Positions 35,290-43,167 of a stretch of DNA of 64,000 nt are shown piece after piece. The notes under the pieces are model-generated. The model did no database searches, had not been told where the DNA came from, and saw only the letters and a program-made list of their open reading frames with translations. Location of the stretch: assembly GCF_003944705.1 (NCBI RefSeq), contig NZ_RWIS01000006.1, positions 236,657-300,656 on the forward strand. The letters run 5' to 3'. The position numbers and the translations under genes were made by a program. How positions within the stretch are numbered: the first letter of the stretch is position 1; every line of letters starts with the position of its first letter. This DNA comes from Hymenobacter metallilatus (GTDB lineage: Bacteria > Bacteroidota > Bacteroidia > Cytophagales > Hymenobacteraceae).

Positions 35290-36258
35290 CTAGCAGCAAC
35301 CACCGCCGTCATAGTGGTAGGTGGAGGGCGATACGAAGATATCAGGGCGGCCCAGGGCGAGCAGGTTGGCGGCGGTTTTGTCGCACACGGCCAGGGGCTG
35401 GTTCTGCAGCAGCACGTGGCCCTTGTGGTCGTCGAAGTACTCTTCGCCGCCGTAGTAGATGGCCGTGCGGCCTGTGAAGATACAAGGGCCATCGGCGGGC
35501 ATGGGGTCCTTGATGGCGCACACCTCCACGCTTTCAATGAAAATCAGCTCGTTGGTGGCGTAGTGCTGGGGCGAAAGCACCCGGTAAGCTCGCTTGGCCC
35601 GCACCTCCACCGTGCCAAAGCCGACTTCGGTAATCATATCCAGGTACTGCTGCAGCGGCAGTGAGCCGGTGAGGCAGAGGGCGCGCAGGCGCTCATCGGC
35701 CCGCAGCTCGTCGCTCATGGGCTGCTCACAGGTGGGGTCCGACATTACCAGGCGGCCGTGGGGCTTGAGCACCCGGTAGGTTTCCTGCAGGGCCCGGCGC
35801 AAATCATCCAGCTTGAAAATGTTGAACAGGCAGTTCTGGGCGGCCACGTCCACGCTTTCATCGGCTACGGGCAGGTGCAGGGCGTCGCCGGCCCGTAAAT
35901 CCACGAATTCCGACTGAAACCACTCGTTCTGGCGCTCGGCTTCCTGCATGTTCTCGCGGGAGGCGTCCAGCATTTCGCTCACCACATCCACCCCAATGAT
36001 GGCGCCGGGGCGGCGGCTGAAATAGGCAAACTGCAACAGCTCCATGCCCCCGCCCACGCCCACGTACAACACGGTGGGGTTGTTGGTCAGGTCGCGCGGG
36101 TTCACGGTGCTGCCGCAGCCGTAGTTCATGGCCAGCATCCGCTGCGGAATGCTTAGGCCAGGCAGCTGCCAGACGGGGTTGGTTGTGCAGCAAAGGCCCA
36201 CCTGGGGCTCTTGGGCCGCCTGGCGGTATACGTCGGCGGTGGTTTCTAAATAGCTCAT
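35290..36258 (-). CDS. arsM: ArsM-like arsenite methyltransferase of the arsenosugar cluster
   Basis: 322 residues. Class I SAM methyltransferase core: LYVGVGGGMELLQFAYFSRR, IIGVDVVSEML, DALHLPVADESVDV. The NC block (VAAQNCLFNIF) matches the Cys-containing motif IV of ArsM; further cysteines are the pair C23-C24 (GLCCTTNPVW), TCEQP and a terminal GGCC. Arsenite is held by cysteine thiolates in ArsM, so these are plausible ligands. With ArsS it would give a dimethylarsenical nucleoside. DUF547 lies just upstream on the same strand. Confidence 0.85.
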   Translation of the reverse strand: MSYLETTADVYRQAAQEPQVGLCCTTNPVWQLPGLSIPQRMLAMNYGCGSTVNPRDLTNNPTVLYVGVGGGMELLQFAYFSRRPGAIIGVDVVSEMLDASRENMQEAERQNEWFQSEFVDLRAGDALHLPVADESVDVAAQNCLFNIFKLDDLRRALQETYRVLKPHGRLVMSDPTCEQPMSDELRADERLRALCLTGSLPLQQYLDMITEVGFGTVEVRAKRAYRVLSPQHYATNELIFIESVEVCAIKDPMPADGPCIFTGRTAIYYGGEEYFDDHKGHVLLQNQPLAVCDKTAANLLALGRPDIFVSPSTYHYDGGGCC

Positions 36259-36310
36259 GCAGGCTGGGAGAGAAAAGAAGATAAAGTGGGAAGGGGGCGT
36301 AACCAGTGGG

Positions 36311-37105
36311 TTACTGCTTGTTCAGATTCCAGTTATAGTCGAGGTAGTCAATCCGGGTGTTGCCATCGATTTTGGTGGTGGCGTAGCGGTTCACCCACTT
36401 CACTACCGACTGCCCGTTCTGCTCCCAGTCGCCCTTGTACCAATCAAAATACTTGGAGAGCTGGGCCTGGTCCTTGGCCAGTTTGTTTTTGGCCGGATTG
36501 TTCAGGAAGTCCCGGCCCTGATCGTCGAGCTGGGCGTTGAGCTTGTCGGCGGTATAGGCTTCGTTGCGCAGGCGGGGGCAGGAAATGGAGGCGCACACCA
36601 GCGCAAAGTGAATGCGCGGGTCGTTATACTGCTTGCGCAGAATGCCGTGTTCAATGTTGTCGAGGCTCATTTTCTCGCCCCCAATGCTGAAGAACTTGGC
36701 CGCCCAGGGCGTGGTCACAAACGGAATCTTGATTTTGGAGCCGATGTCCTTGATGCTCTGTACGGGGTAGTGGTCTAGAATCAGGCGGATGGTGTAGGCG
36801 TTGTAGGCGTTGATCCAGAAGACCATCTGGTCGTTCTTGGGCCAGCTGCTGGTGGGGCGGTTCTTGCTGAGCTGAGCCAGGTACTGGTTGAACGCCGCCT
36901 CGTCGGCCTTGAAGCCTTTGTAATCGACGAGACCCTGGGCATTCACATGCTTTTTGAGCAGCTTATCGAAAGCCGCATGGTCGAGCGGAGCGGCGGCGGG
37001 ACGGACGGCAGCTGCCGGGTGGGCAGGAGGGATGCCGTGGGCGGGGGAGAGGCCGGCCAGCGCCAGCGCGCCGCCGAGCAGGGGAAAGATCAGGGGTTGC
37101 TTCAT
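36311..37105 (-). CDS. DUF547 secreted protein of the arsenosugar cluster
   Basis: 264 residues from the ATG at 37105 (MKQPLIFPLLGGALALAGLS, signal peptide); the frame continues upstream to an ATG at 37249 without signal character. The DUF547 signature blocks are clear: VFWINAYNAYTIRLILDHYP, FFSIGGEKMSLDNIEHGILR, IHFALVCASISCPRL and YNWNLNKQ at the end. The Cys pair in CASISC and the acidic residues around it are conserved in the family; its activity is not established. It is commonly seen with arsenosugar genes and is likely cotranscribed with arsM, 52 bases away. Confidence 0.88.
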   Translation of the reverse strand: MKQPLIFPLLGGALALAGLSPAHGIPPAHPAAAVRPAAAPLDHAAFDKLLKKHVNAQGLVDYKGFKADEAAFNQYLAQLSKNRPTSSWPKNDQMVFWINAYNAYTIRLILDHYPVQSIKDIGSKIKIPFVTTPWAAKFFSIGGEKMSLDNIEHGILRKQYNDPRIHFALVCASISCPRLRNEAYTADKLNAQLDDQGRDFLNNPAKNKLAKDQAQLSKYFDWYKGDWEQNGQSVVKWVNRYATTKIDGNTRIDYLDYNWNLNKQ

Positions 37106-37203
37106 TGCAGGGAATATACGGCAACTTGCCCCGGAAAAGATTGCCCCCCGGCAAACTCCGGGCCGCCGCAACTTCGTAAAGCTAGCTTCACCATCCTGCC
37201 CGT

Positions 37204-38301
37204 ATGTTCCTTGTTCTTGTGCTGCTGGGCGGTTCCACCCTCGCCCCACCCGACACGGCGCGGCCCAAACGCCTGGCCCTCATTCCGGTGCCACTGGTGT
37301 ACTACACTCCCGAAACGCGACTGGCCGTGGGCGCCGCCGCCACCGCCACCCTGCGCTTCAGCCGCGACGACGGCTTTGCCGCGGCCCGGCCCTCGCAGGC
37401 CACCCTGGCCGTGGCCTACACCCAGAACCGCCAGCTACTGCTGTACCTACCGTTTCAGCTGTTCTACAACCACAACACCTACTACGCCTACGGTGAGGCC
37501 GGCTACTACCGCTACACCTATTATTTCTACGGGCTGGGCCGGCAGGAAGTCCCGCGTGAGCTGTACAGCGTCAATTTTCCGCGGGTGCGGGTAAATGCCT
37601 TCCGGCGGGTGGGCCGCCTGCTGGGTGAGCGGGGCCAGCTGTACGCCGGCCTGCGCTACCAGTACGAGGACTACCAGGTAACGCGCGTGGCCCCGGGCGG
37701 GCTGCTGGCCGGCGGCACGGTGCCGGGTGGGCAAGGCAGCCGCCTCACGGGCGGCGGCCTGGGGCTGTTCTTCGACTCCCGCGACAACGTGTTTTATCCC
37801 CGCAAAGGCGTAGTGGCCGACGTGGGGGCCTTCCTGCGGAACCGGGCCACCGGGGCCGGGCCGGCCGGCGAAACCGCCCGCTTCAGCCGCTACGTGGCCG
37901 ACGTGGCCGAGTACCACGCCCTGGGCCGCCGTGCCGTGCTGGCCCTCAACTATGCGGGCAGCCTGATAGTGGGCACGGCTCCGTTCAACGCTTTGTCACA
38001 GCTGGGCGGCTCGCGGCGGTTGCGGGGCTACTACGAAGCCCGCTACCGTGACCAGAACCTGGCTCTGGTGCAATCGGAAGTGCGCCTGGAGGTGTACAAG
38101 CGGCTGGGCGCGGTGGTGTTCGGGGGCGTGGGCGCGCTGGGCGACGAGCAGAAGCTGCTGCGGCTCCGCGACCCGAAAGCGGCCTACGGGGCCGGCCTGC
38201 GCTTCACCGCCAACCGCCGGGACCACCTCAACGTGCGCCTCGACTACGGCCTGGGTCGGCAATCCACGGGCTTTTACCTGACCGTGGGGGAAGCATTCTG
38301 A
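37204..38301 (+). CDS. Omp85/BamA-like outer-membrane beta-barrel
   Basis: 365 residues. Short signal-like start (MFLVLVLLGGSTLA), no POTRA domains, then a barrel with alternating aromatic strands. The LRGYYEARYRDQNLALVQSE block is the Omp85 signature (RGY plus the strand that follows) and the protein ends in an aromatic residue (GEAF), as barrel proteins do. Surface-antigen-like Omp85 proteins without POTRA are known in Bacteroidota. It is divergent from DUF547 and starts the plus-strand half of the arsenosugar cluster; export of an arsenical lipid or sugar is possible but unproven. Confidence 0.78.
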   Translation: MFLVLVLLGGSTLAPPDTARPKRLALIPVPLVYYTPETRLAVGAAATATLRFSRDDGFAAARPSQATLAVAYTQNRQLLLYLPFQLFYNHNTYYAYGEAGYYRYTYYFYGLGRQEVPRELYSVNFPRVRVNAFRRVGRLLGERGQLYAGLRYQYEDYQVTRVAPGGLLAGGTVPGGQGSRLTGGGLGLFFDSRDNVFYPRKGVVADVGAFLRNRATGAGPAGETARFSRYVADVAEYHALGRRAVLALNYAGSLIVGTAPFNALSQLGGSRRLRGYYEARYRDQNLALVQSEVRLEVYKRLGAVVFGGVGALGDEQKLLRLRDPKAAYGAGLRFTANRRDHLNVRLDYGLGRQSTGFYLTVGEAF

Positions 38302-38417
38302 CCTCCGGCCGCTTGCTTATCCGAAAACTGTGCGGAAGTTGCCGCCGCCGCCTTGCCGCTGCTCTTATTACCACCATTCTGTAGTTCGCGCCCTCTTTCC
38401 TTTCCCGTTTCTGCCCG

Positions 38418-39107
38418 ATGATTAGCGTTATTATTCCTACCTACAATGAAGCCGACAACATAGTCCGGCTGGTAGCTGAGCTTGGCCGCTTCGCTCCGCC
38501 CGGTGCCGTGGAGGTGCTGGTGGTGGACGCCCACAGCCCCGATGGCACCGCCGCCGCCGCCCGGGCGGCCGGGGCTACTGTGCTGCTGGCCCCGCAGGCC
38601 GGCCGCGCCGCCCAAATGAACCACGGTGCCCGTCACGCCCGCGGCTCACTACTCTACTTCGTGCACGCCGATGTGAGCATCCACCCCGACTACGTGGCCA
38701 CGCTGCAGGCTGCCGTGGCGCAGGGCTACCCGGCGGGCTGTTACCGGTTTCGGTTCAACTCCCGCCACCCGCTGCTGCGCCTCAACAGCTACGGTACCCG
38801 CTTCAAGGGCATCATGAGCCGGGGCGGCGACCAGACGCTGTTCATCACCCGGGCCCTGTTTGAGGAGCTGGGCGGTTTCAATGAGCAGTTTGTGATAATG
38901 GAGGACTTCGAAATCATCCAGCGCATCCGGCGGGTGGCCCGCTTTCACATTGTACCTCAGGAAGTCGTGGTATCGGCCCGCAAGTATGAAACCAACAGCT
39001 GGCTGCGGGTGCAGCTGGCCAACCTCACGGCCTTCACCCTGTTTTTTCTGCGCGTGTCGCCGCCCCGCATTGCGCGCACCTACAAGGCCCTGCTCAACTA
39101 CCGCTGA
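38418..39107 (+). CDS. TIGR04283-type glycosyltransferase (arsenosugar biosynthesis)
   Basis: 229 residues, GT2 fold. SVIIPTYNEADNI at the start, VLVVDAHSPDGTA (nucleotide-binding Asp), FVHADVSIHPDY (DxD-like) and GGDQTLFITRALFEELGGFNE are those of the rSAM/selenodomain-associated transferase 2 group, found next to ArsS. It is expected to transfer a sugar in arsenosugar assembly. Its stop overlaps the next start as TGATG, showing translational coupling. Confidence 0.9.
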   Translation: MISVIIPTYNEADNIVRLVAELGRFAPPGAVEVLVVDAHSPDGTAAAARAAGATVLLAPQAGRAAQMNHGARHARGSLLYFVHADVSIHPDYVATLQAAVAQGYPAGCYRFRFNSRHPLLRLNSYGTRFKGIMSRGGDQTLFITRALFEELGGFNEQFVIMEDFEIIQRIRRVARFHIVPQEVVVSARKYETNSWLRVQLANLTAFTLFFLRVSPPRIARTYKALLNYR

Positions 39108-40138
39108 TGGATGCTGCTGTGCTGCCGCGCGTGCTCCTGACCGGGGCCAACGGGTTTCTGGGCCGCCACGTGCTGGCCGAGCTGCTGCGGCGTGGCTACC
39201 CGGTGCGCGCCCTGGTGCGGCCCGGTCAGGCGGTTGGGGCGGCCCCCGGACTACCGCCGCTGGCTGCGTTGCCCATCGAAATCGGGGAGGCCGACCTGAG
39301 CCGGCCGCTGGAGCCGGCAGCCTTAGCCGAGTTGGGGCGCGGGTGTGGGGCTATTGTGCACGCGGCGGCGCTGGCCCAGGTAAACCCGGCCCGCAACCCG
39401 GCCGTGTGGGCCGTCAATGAGGGCGGCACCCGGCAAGTGCTGGCCCTGGCCCGCCTTGCGGGCGGGCCCCGGCTGGTGTATGTGGGCACGGCCAACGTAT
39501 TCGGCTTCGGCTCCCGCACCCACCCCGGCAACGAAACCCGGCCCTACGCCGGCCGCCGCTACGGCCTCGACTACATGGACAGCAAGCGCGCCGCCACCGA
39601 CCTGGTGCAGCAGGCCGTGGCCCGCGAGCAACTGCCGGCCGTGCTGGTGCATCCCACCTTTATGCTGGGGCCCGGGGATGCCAAGCCTACCTCCAACGCC
39701 CTGGTGCTGGAGCTAAGGGCCGGCCGCCTGCCCGGCTACCCGCCCGGCGGCAAAAACTACGTGCACGTGCACGACGTGGCCGAGGCCACCGTCAGCGCCC
39801 TGACGCGGGGGCGGGTGGGGGAGTCCTACATCCTGGGCCACGAAAACCTGAGCTACCGCGAGGCCTTTGCGTTAATTGCCGAAACCGTGGGGGCGGCCCC
39901 GCCCCGCTGGCCGCTGCCGGCCGCCGCCGCCCGCCTCTACGGTGCCTTCTGCGACCTACAGGCCCGCCTTACGGGCCGCCCGGCGGCGCTCAACGCGGCC
40001 ATGGCCGCCGTGGCCAACGATGGTCATTACTTCACCGCCCAGAAAGCCCGCACCGAACTGCTGCTGCCCCAGACGCCCATCCGGCAGGCCGTTACGGAGG
40101 CCTTTACCTGGTTTACCGCCCACGGCTATGTTCAGTAA
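39107..40138 (+). CDS. NAD-dependent epimerase/dehydratase
   Basis: 343 residues, extended SDR. Rossmann loop VLLTGANGFLGRHVLAELL at the N-terminus, IVHAAALAQVN, catalytic YGLDYMDSKRAATD (Tyr-x3-Lys type, YMDSK) and HPTFMLGPGD. It may modify a nucleotide sugar or a sterol-like substrate; the reaction is unclear. It overlaps both neighbours (one base at the start, 11 at the end), so it belongs to the same operon. Confidence 0.85.
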   Translation: MDAAVLPRVLLTGANGFLGRHVLAELLRRGYPVRALVRPGQAVGAAPGLPPLAALPIEIGEADLSRPLEPAALAELGRGCGAIVHAAALAQVNPARNPAVWAVNEGGTRQVLALARLAGGPRLVYVGTANVFGFGSRTHPGNETRPYAGRRYGLDYMDSKRAATDLVQQAVAREQLPAVLVHPTFMLGPGDAKPTSNALVLELRAGRLPGYPPGGKNYVHVHDVAEATVSALTRGRVGESYILGHENLSYREAFALIAETVGAAPPRWPLPAAAARLYGAFCDLQARLTGRPAALNAAMAAVANDGHYFTAQKARTELLLPQTPIRQAVTEAFTWFTAHGYVQ

Positions 40139-40958
40139 GGCAACCCCGCAGCCACTGGCCGGTAAGGTGGCCCTGATAACCGGCTCCGAATCCGGTATCG
40201 GGCGCGAAACAGCCCGGGCCTTTTGCCGGCAGGGGGCGGCCGTGGTGCTTAATGGCCGCCAGCCCGAGCGGCTGGAAAGTACCCGCCAGGCCCTGGCTGC
40301 CGAGGGCTACCGGGTAGCCGCCTGCGTAGCCGACGTGACCGACTATGCCGCCTGCGAGCAGCTGGTGGCCGTGGCCATCCGGGAGTTTGGGCGGCTGGAT
40401 ATTCTGGTGGCCAACGCCAGCATTTCCATGCGCGCCTACTTCTTGGACATGACGCCCGCGGTGTTCCGGCAGGTACTCGATAGTAACGTGTACGGGGCCG
40501 TGTTTCCGCTGAAGGCCGCTTTGCCCCATCTCATCCGGAGCCGGGGCAGCGTCACGTTCATCTCCTCGATTTCGGCACTGAATGGGATGCCCAGCGGCTC
40601 GGCCTACTGCGCCGGTAAGGCGGCCTTGGCCAACCTGGCCCACACCCTGCGCCTGGAGCTGGCCGATACTGGCGTCCATTTCGGGGTGGTACACATTGGC
40701 TTCACCCAGAACGACCCCGAGAAGCGTGTGCTTGATGCTGCCGGCCGGCCCGTACCCATTGCCCACCGGCCGCCCCGCTGGCAGAAGTCGCAGGCCCAGG
40801 TGGCGGCTATTATTCTGGGCCACGTGCAGCGGCGGCGGCGGCGCACCGTCATTTCGGTGTTGGGTGTGCTGATTCTCGTCGTACATTCGGTACTGCCCCG
40901 GTTGGGCGACTGGGTGGTGCGCACCTCACAGCGCCGGCTCCGCAACTTCTATGAATAG
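40128..40958 (+). CDS. Classical SDR oxidoreductase
   Basis: 276 residues from the ATG at 40128 (MFSKATPQPLAGKVALITGS), overlapping the preceding gene by 11 bases. TGxxxGIG loop TGSESGIG, NANA-like ILVANASISM, catalytic Ser in SFISSIS-type block (VTFISSIS) and YCAGKAAL (Tyr-x3-Lys). The C-terminus has a hydrophobic stretch (VISVLGVLILVVHSVLP) that may anchor it to the membrane. The substrate is unknown; cluster position suggests a redox step on an arsenosugar or its lipid carrier. Confidence 0.87.
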   Translation: MFSKATPQPLAGKVALITGSESGIGRETARAFCRQGAAVVLNGRQPERLESTRQALAAEGYRVAACVADVTDYAACEQLVAVAIREFGRLDILVANASISMRAYFLDMTPAVFRQVLDSNVYGAVFPLKAALPHLIRSRGSVTFISSISALNGMPSGSAYCAGKAALANLAHTLRLELADTGVHFGVVHIGFTQNDPEKRVLDAAGRPVPIAHRPPRWQKSQAQVAAIILGHVQRRRRRTVISVLGVLILVVHSVLPRLGDWVVRTSQRRLRNFYE

Positions 40959-41021
40959 CTGCCGCGCCGCAATCTGCTTCATCTCTTTTCCTCGTATTAT
41001 CTTCTCATCTTTTCCCCGCAC

Positions 41022-41354
41022 ATGGAAACCTACTACAACCCCGCCGACCTCAAGAAATTCGGCAACATTGGCGAGTTTCAGAAAGAGTTTGCCGATAAGT
41101 TCTTCTCCTACTACGGGGCCGTATTTGCCGAAGGCGCCCTCACCGCCCGCGAAAAATCCCTGATTGCGCTGGCCGTTTCTCATGCCGTGCAGTGTCCGTA
41201 CTGCATTGATGCCTACTCCGCCGACACGTTGGAGAAAGGCTGCACCGAATCCGAAATGATGGAAGCCGTGCACGTAGCCGCTGCCATTCGGGGCGGGGCC
41301 ACGCTGGTACACGGCGTGCAGATGATGAATAAGGTAAAAGAGCTTTCTATGTAG
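41022..41354 (+). CDS. Carboxymuconolactone decarboxylase-fold, arsenosugar-associated peroxidase-like protein
   Basis: 110 residues. The AhpD/CMD fold is shown by TAREKSLIALAVSHAVQCPYC with the redox CxxC (CPYC), followed by IDAYSADTLEKGCTESEMME and the His of VHGVQMMN. Proteins of this size with this CxxC sit beside ArsS in many arsenosugar clusters. It may reduce an arsenical or thiol intermediate; that is inference. Between this gene and arsS lies a heptamer array. Confidence 0.88.
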   Translation: METYYNPADLKKFGNIGEFQKEFADKFFSYYGAVFAEGALTAREKSLIALAVSHAVQCPYCIDAYSADTLEKGCTESEMMEAVHVAAAIRGGATLVHGVQMMNKVKELSM

Positions 41355-41363
41355 TGGCTTCTG

Positions 41364-41474
41364 GTTTTTCGTTATGGGTTGTTCGTTGTTCGGGCGTGGC
41401 CGATGACGTTTCCTAAAACGGGCTGCGAGTGACGAACAACGAACAACCAATAACGAACGACAAACGACAAACCC
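41364..41474. repeat. Inverted heptamer array, locus D
   Basis: Left arm 41364-41391: GTTTTTC, GTTATGG, GTTGTTC, GTTGTTC. Right arm 41433-41474: CGAACAA, CGAACAA, CCAATAA, CGAACGA, CAAACGA, CAAACCC. The right arm ends exactly at the GTG start of arsS. Confidence 0.88.
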
Positions 41475-42524
41475 GTGACGAAATCCCTCAAAGCCACCGG
41501 CAATCAGCTCGCCGATTCGGCTTTTCAGCTGACCGTGCTGCGCCAGGAAGTGGTGGACGTGCTGCACCTGCCGCCTTTTCATCAGAAGATGGGGGAGGCC
41601 GGGCTGTTTCCGCTGCGGCCTCTGGCCCCGGCCGTATTGCAGATCAACGTGGGCAAAATGTGCAACCAAGTGTGCAAGCATTGCCACGTGGATGCCGGCC
41701 CCGACCGCAAGGAAATTATGACCCGCGAAACGATGCAGCTCTGCCTCGATGCGCTGGCCCAGACCGATATTCCGACCGTGGACCTGACCGGCGGCGCGCC
41801 CGAAATGAACCCCGATTTCCGGTGGTTCGTGGAGGAAATCAGCAAGCTGGGGCGCAAGGTTATTGTGCGCTGCAACCTTACCATCATCGTGGCTAACAAG
41901 AAGTACCACGATTTGCCCGAGTTCTTCCGCCAGCATGGGGTAGAGGTGGTCAGCTCCCTGCCGTTCTACAGCGCCGATAAAACCGACCGTCAGCGCGGCG
42001 ACGGAGTGTTTGCTGATTCCATCCGGGCCCTGCAGATGCTCAACGCCGTGGGCTACGGTCAGCCTGGCAGCGGCCTCATTCTAAACCTGGTATATAACCC
42101 GGCCGGGGCCTTTATGCCCGGGCCACAGGCGGGGCTGGAGCTGCAGTTCAAGCGCGCCCTGCAGAAGGATTTTGGCATCGTGTTCAACAGCCTGTTTGCC
42201 ATTACCAACATTCCGGTGAGCCGCTTTCTGGACTACCTCATCGAATCGGGCAACTACGCGGGCTACATGGAGAAGCTGGTGAATGCCTTTAATCCTGCCG
42301 CCGCTGCCGGCGTAATGTGCCGCGACACCATTTCGGTGGGGTGGGACGGGGGCCTCTATGACTGCGACTTTAACCAGATGCTCGACCTGCACGTAGCCAG
42401 CCCCAGCAGCCACATCCGAAACTTTGATGCGGCAGCTCTGGCCCAGCGGGCGGTAGTGGTAAACCAGCATTGCTATGGCTGCACGGCCGGCGCGGGCTCC
42501 AGCTGCGGCGGTACCGTTGCCTAG
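41475..42524 (+). CDS. arsS: ArsS, arsenosugar biosynthesis radical SAM protein
   Basis: 349 residues from a GTG. The iron-sulfur motif is CX3CX2C (C63, C67, C70 in MCNQVCKHCHVDAG), followed by DLTGGAPEMNPDFRWFV. The C-terminal Cys-rich domain ends in CYGCTAGAGSSCGG (C333, C336, C344), the place where some homologs carry selenocysteine; here all are Cys codons. ArsS adds the 5'-deoxyadenosyl group to dimethylarsenite, the first committed arsenosugar step. It closes the plus-strand half of the cluster. Confidence 0.93.
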   Translation: MTKSLKATGNQLADSAFQLTVLRQEVVDVLHLPPFHQKMGEAGLFPLRPLAPAVLQINVGKMCNQVCKHCHVDAGPDRKEIMTRETMQLCLDALAQTDIPTVDLTGGAPEMNPDFRWFVEEISKLGRKVIVRCNLTIIVANKKYHDLPEFFRQHGVEVVSSLPFYSADKTDRQRGDGVFADSIRALQMLNAVGYGQPGSGLILNLVYNPAGAFMPGPQAGLELQFKRALQKDFGIVFNSLFAITNIPVSRFLDYLIESGNYAGYMEKLVNAFNPAAAAGVMCRDTISVGWDGGLYDCDFNQMLDLHVASPSSHIRNFDAAALAQRAVVVNQHCYGCTAGAGSSCGGTVA

Positions 42525-42622
42525 CGTAAGAGTTGAGTTTGGCCCCCCCGGCGAATTCCCAGTTTAACCTTTTCGCCCGCATGAAGACAACGGATTTAAA
42601 AGGGCCGTTGTAGTTTAGCAGC

Positions 42623-43081
42623 ATGAAGCATATTGTGTATATCAGCCGGGCTGTGCACGCGCTAACCGACTATGACCTGCAGCACCTGTTGGATCAGAGC
42701 CGGCGCGACAACGCGGAGAACGGTATTACAGGCGTACTGTTTTATAGCCACGGCAACATTGCTCAGCTGTTTGAAGGAGAGGAAGCAACGGCCGATGCCT
42801 TGTATGAGCGCATCAGCCAGGACGGCCGACATTCCCATGTGCGCAAACTGATTGACCGCTCCATTGCTGCCCGCAGCTTTTCGGAGTGGTCAATGGCATT
42901 TCATCCGTTGGCGGCCGAGAGCTTTGAAGCCCTGCAGGGATTTTTACTGCCCCACCGGGTACCGCCGGCCCCAGCCACCTTGCCCATTGCTGATGCGCTG
43001 CTGGTAGAGCTGGTACGGCTGGCGGTATTTGGTCCCGACCCGTCACAGCCATATCATCATATCGTAGCCCCCACGCTCTAG
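42623..43081 (+). CDS. BLUF-domain blue-light photoreceptor
   Basis: 152 residues. The flavin-binding residues fit the AppA spacing exactly: Y6 (IVYISRA), N30 (RRDNAENGITG), Q48 (GNIAQLFEGE), W89 and M91 (FSEWSMAF). This is a photoactive BLUF domain with a ~55-residue C-terminal helix and no attached output domain, so it must act on a partner protein. The PAS histidine kinase 86 bases downstream on the same strand is the obvious candidate. Confidence 0.95.
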   Translation: MKHIVYISRAVHALTDYDLQHLLDQSRRDNAENGITGVLFYSHGNIAQLFEGEEATADALYERISQDGRHSHVRKLIDRSIAARSFSEWSMAFHPLAAESFEALQGFLLPHRVPPAPATLPIADALLVELVRLAVFGPDPSQPYHHIVAPTL

Positions 43082-43167
43082 CACCCGCCTGCCTACTATG
43101 GCTGAAGTGGTCATATCTCATTCCTTACGGGCCGGCCCTCAGGGGCGCATATAAGCCCACATGATGC

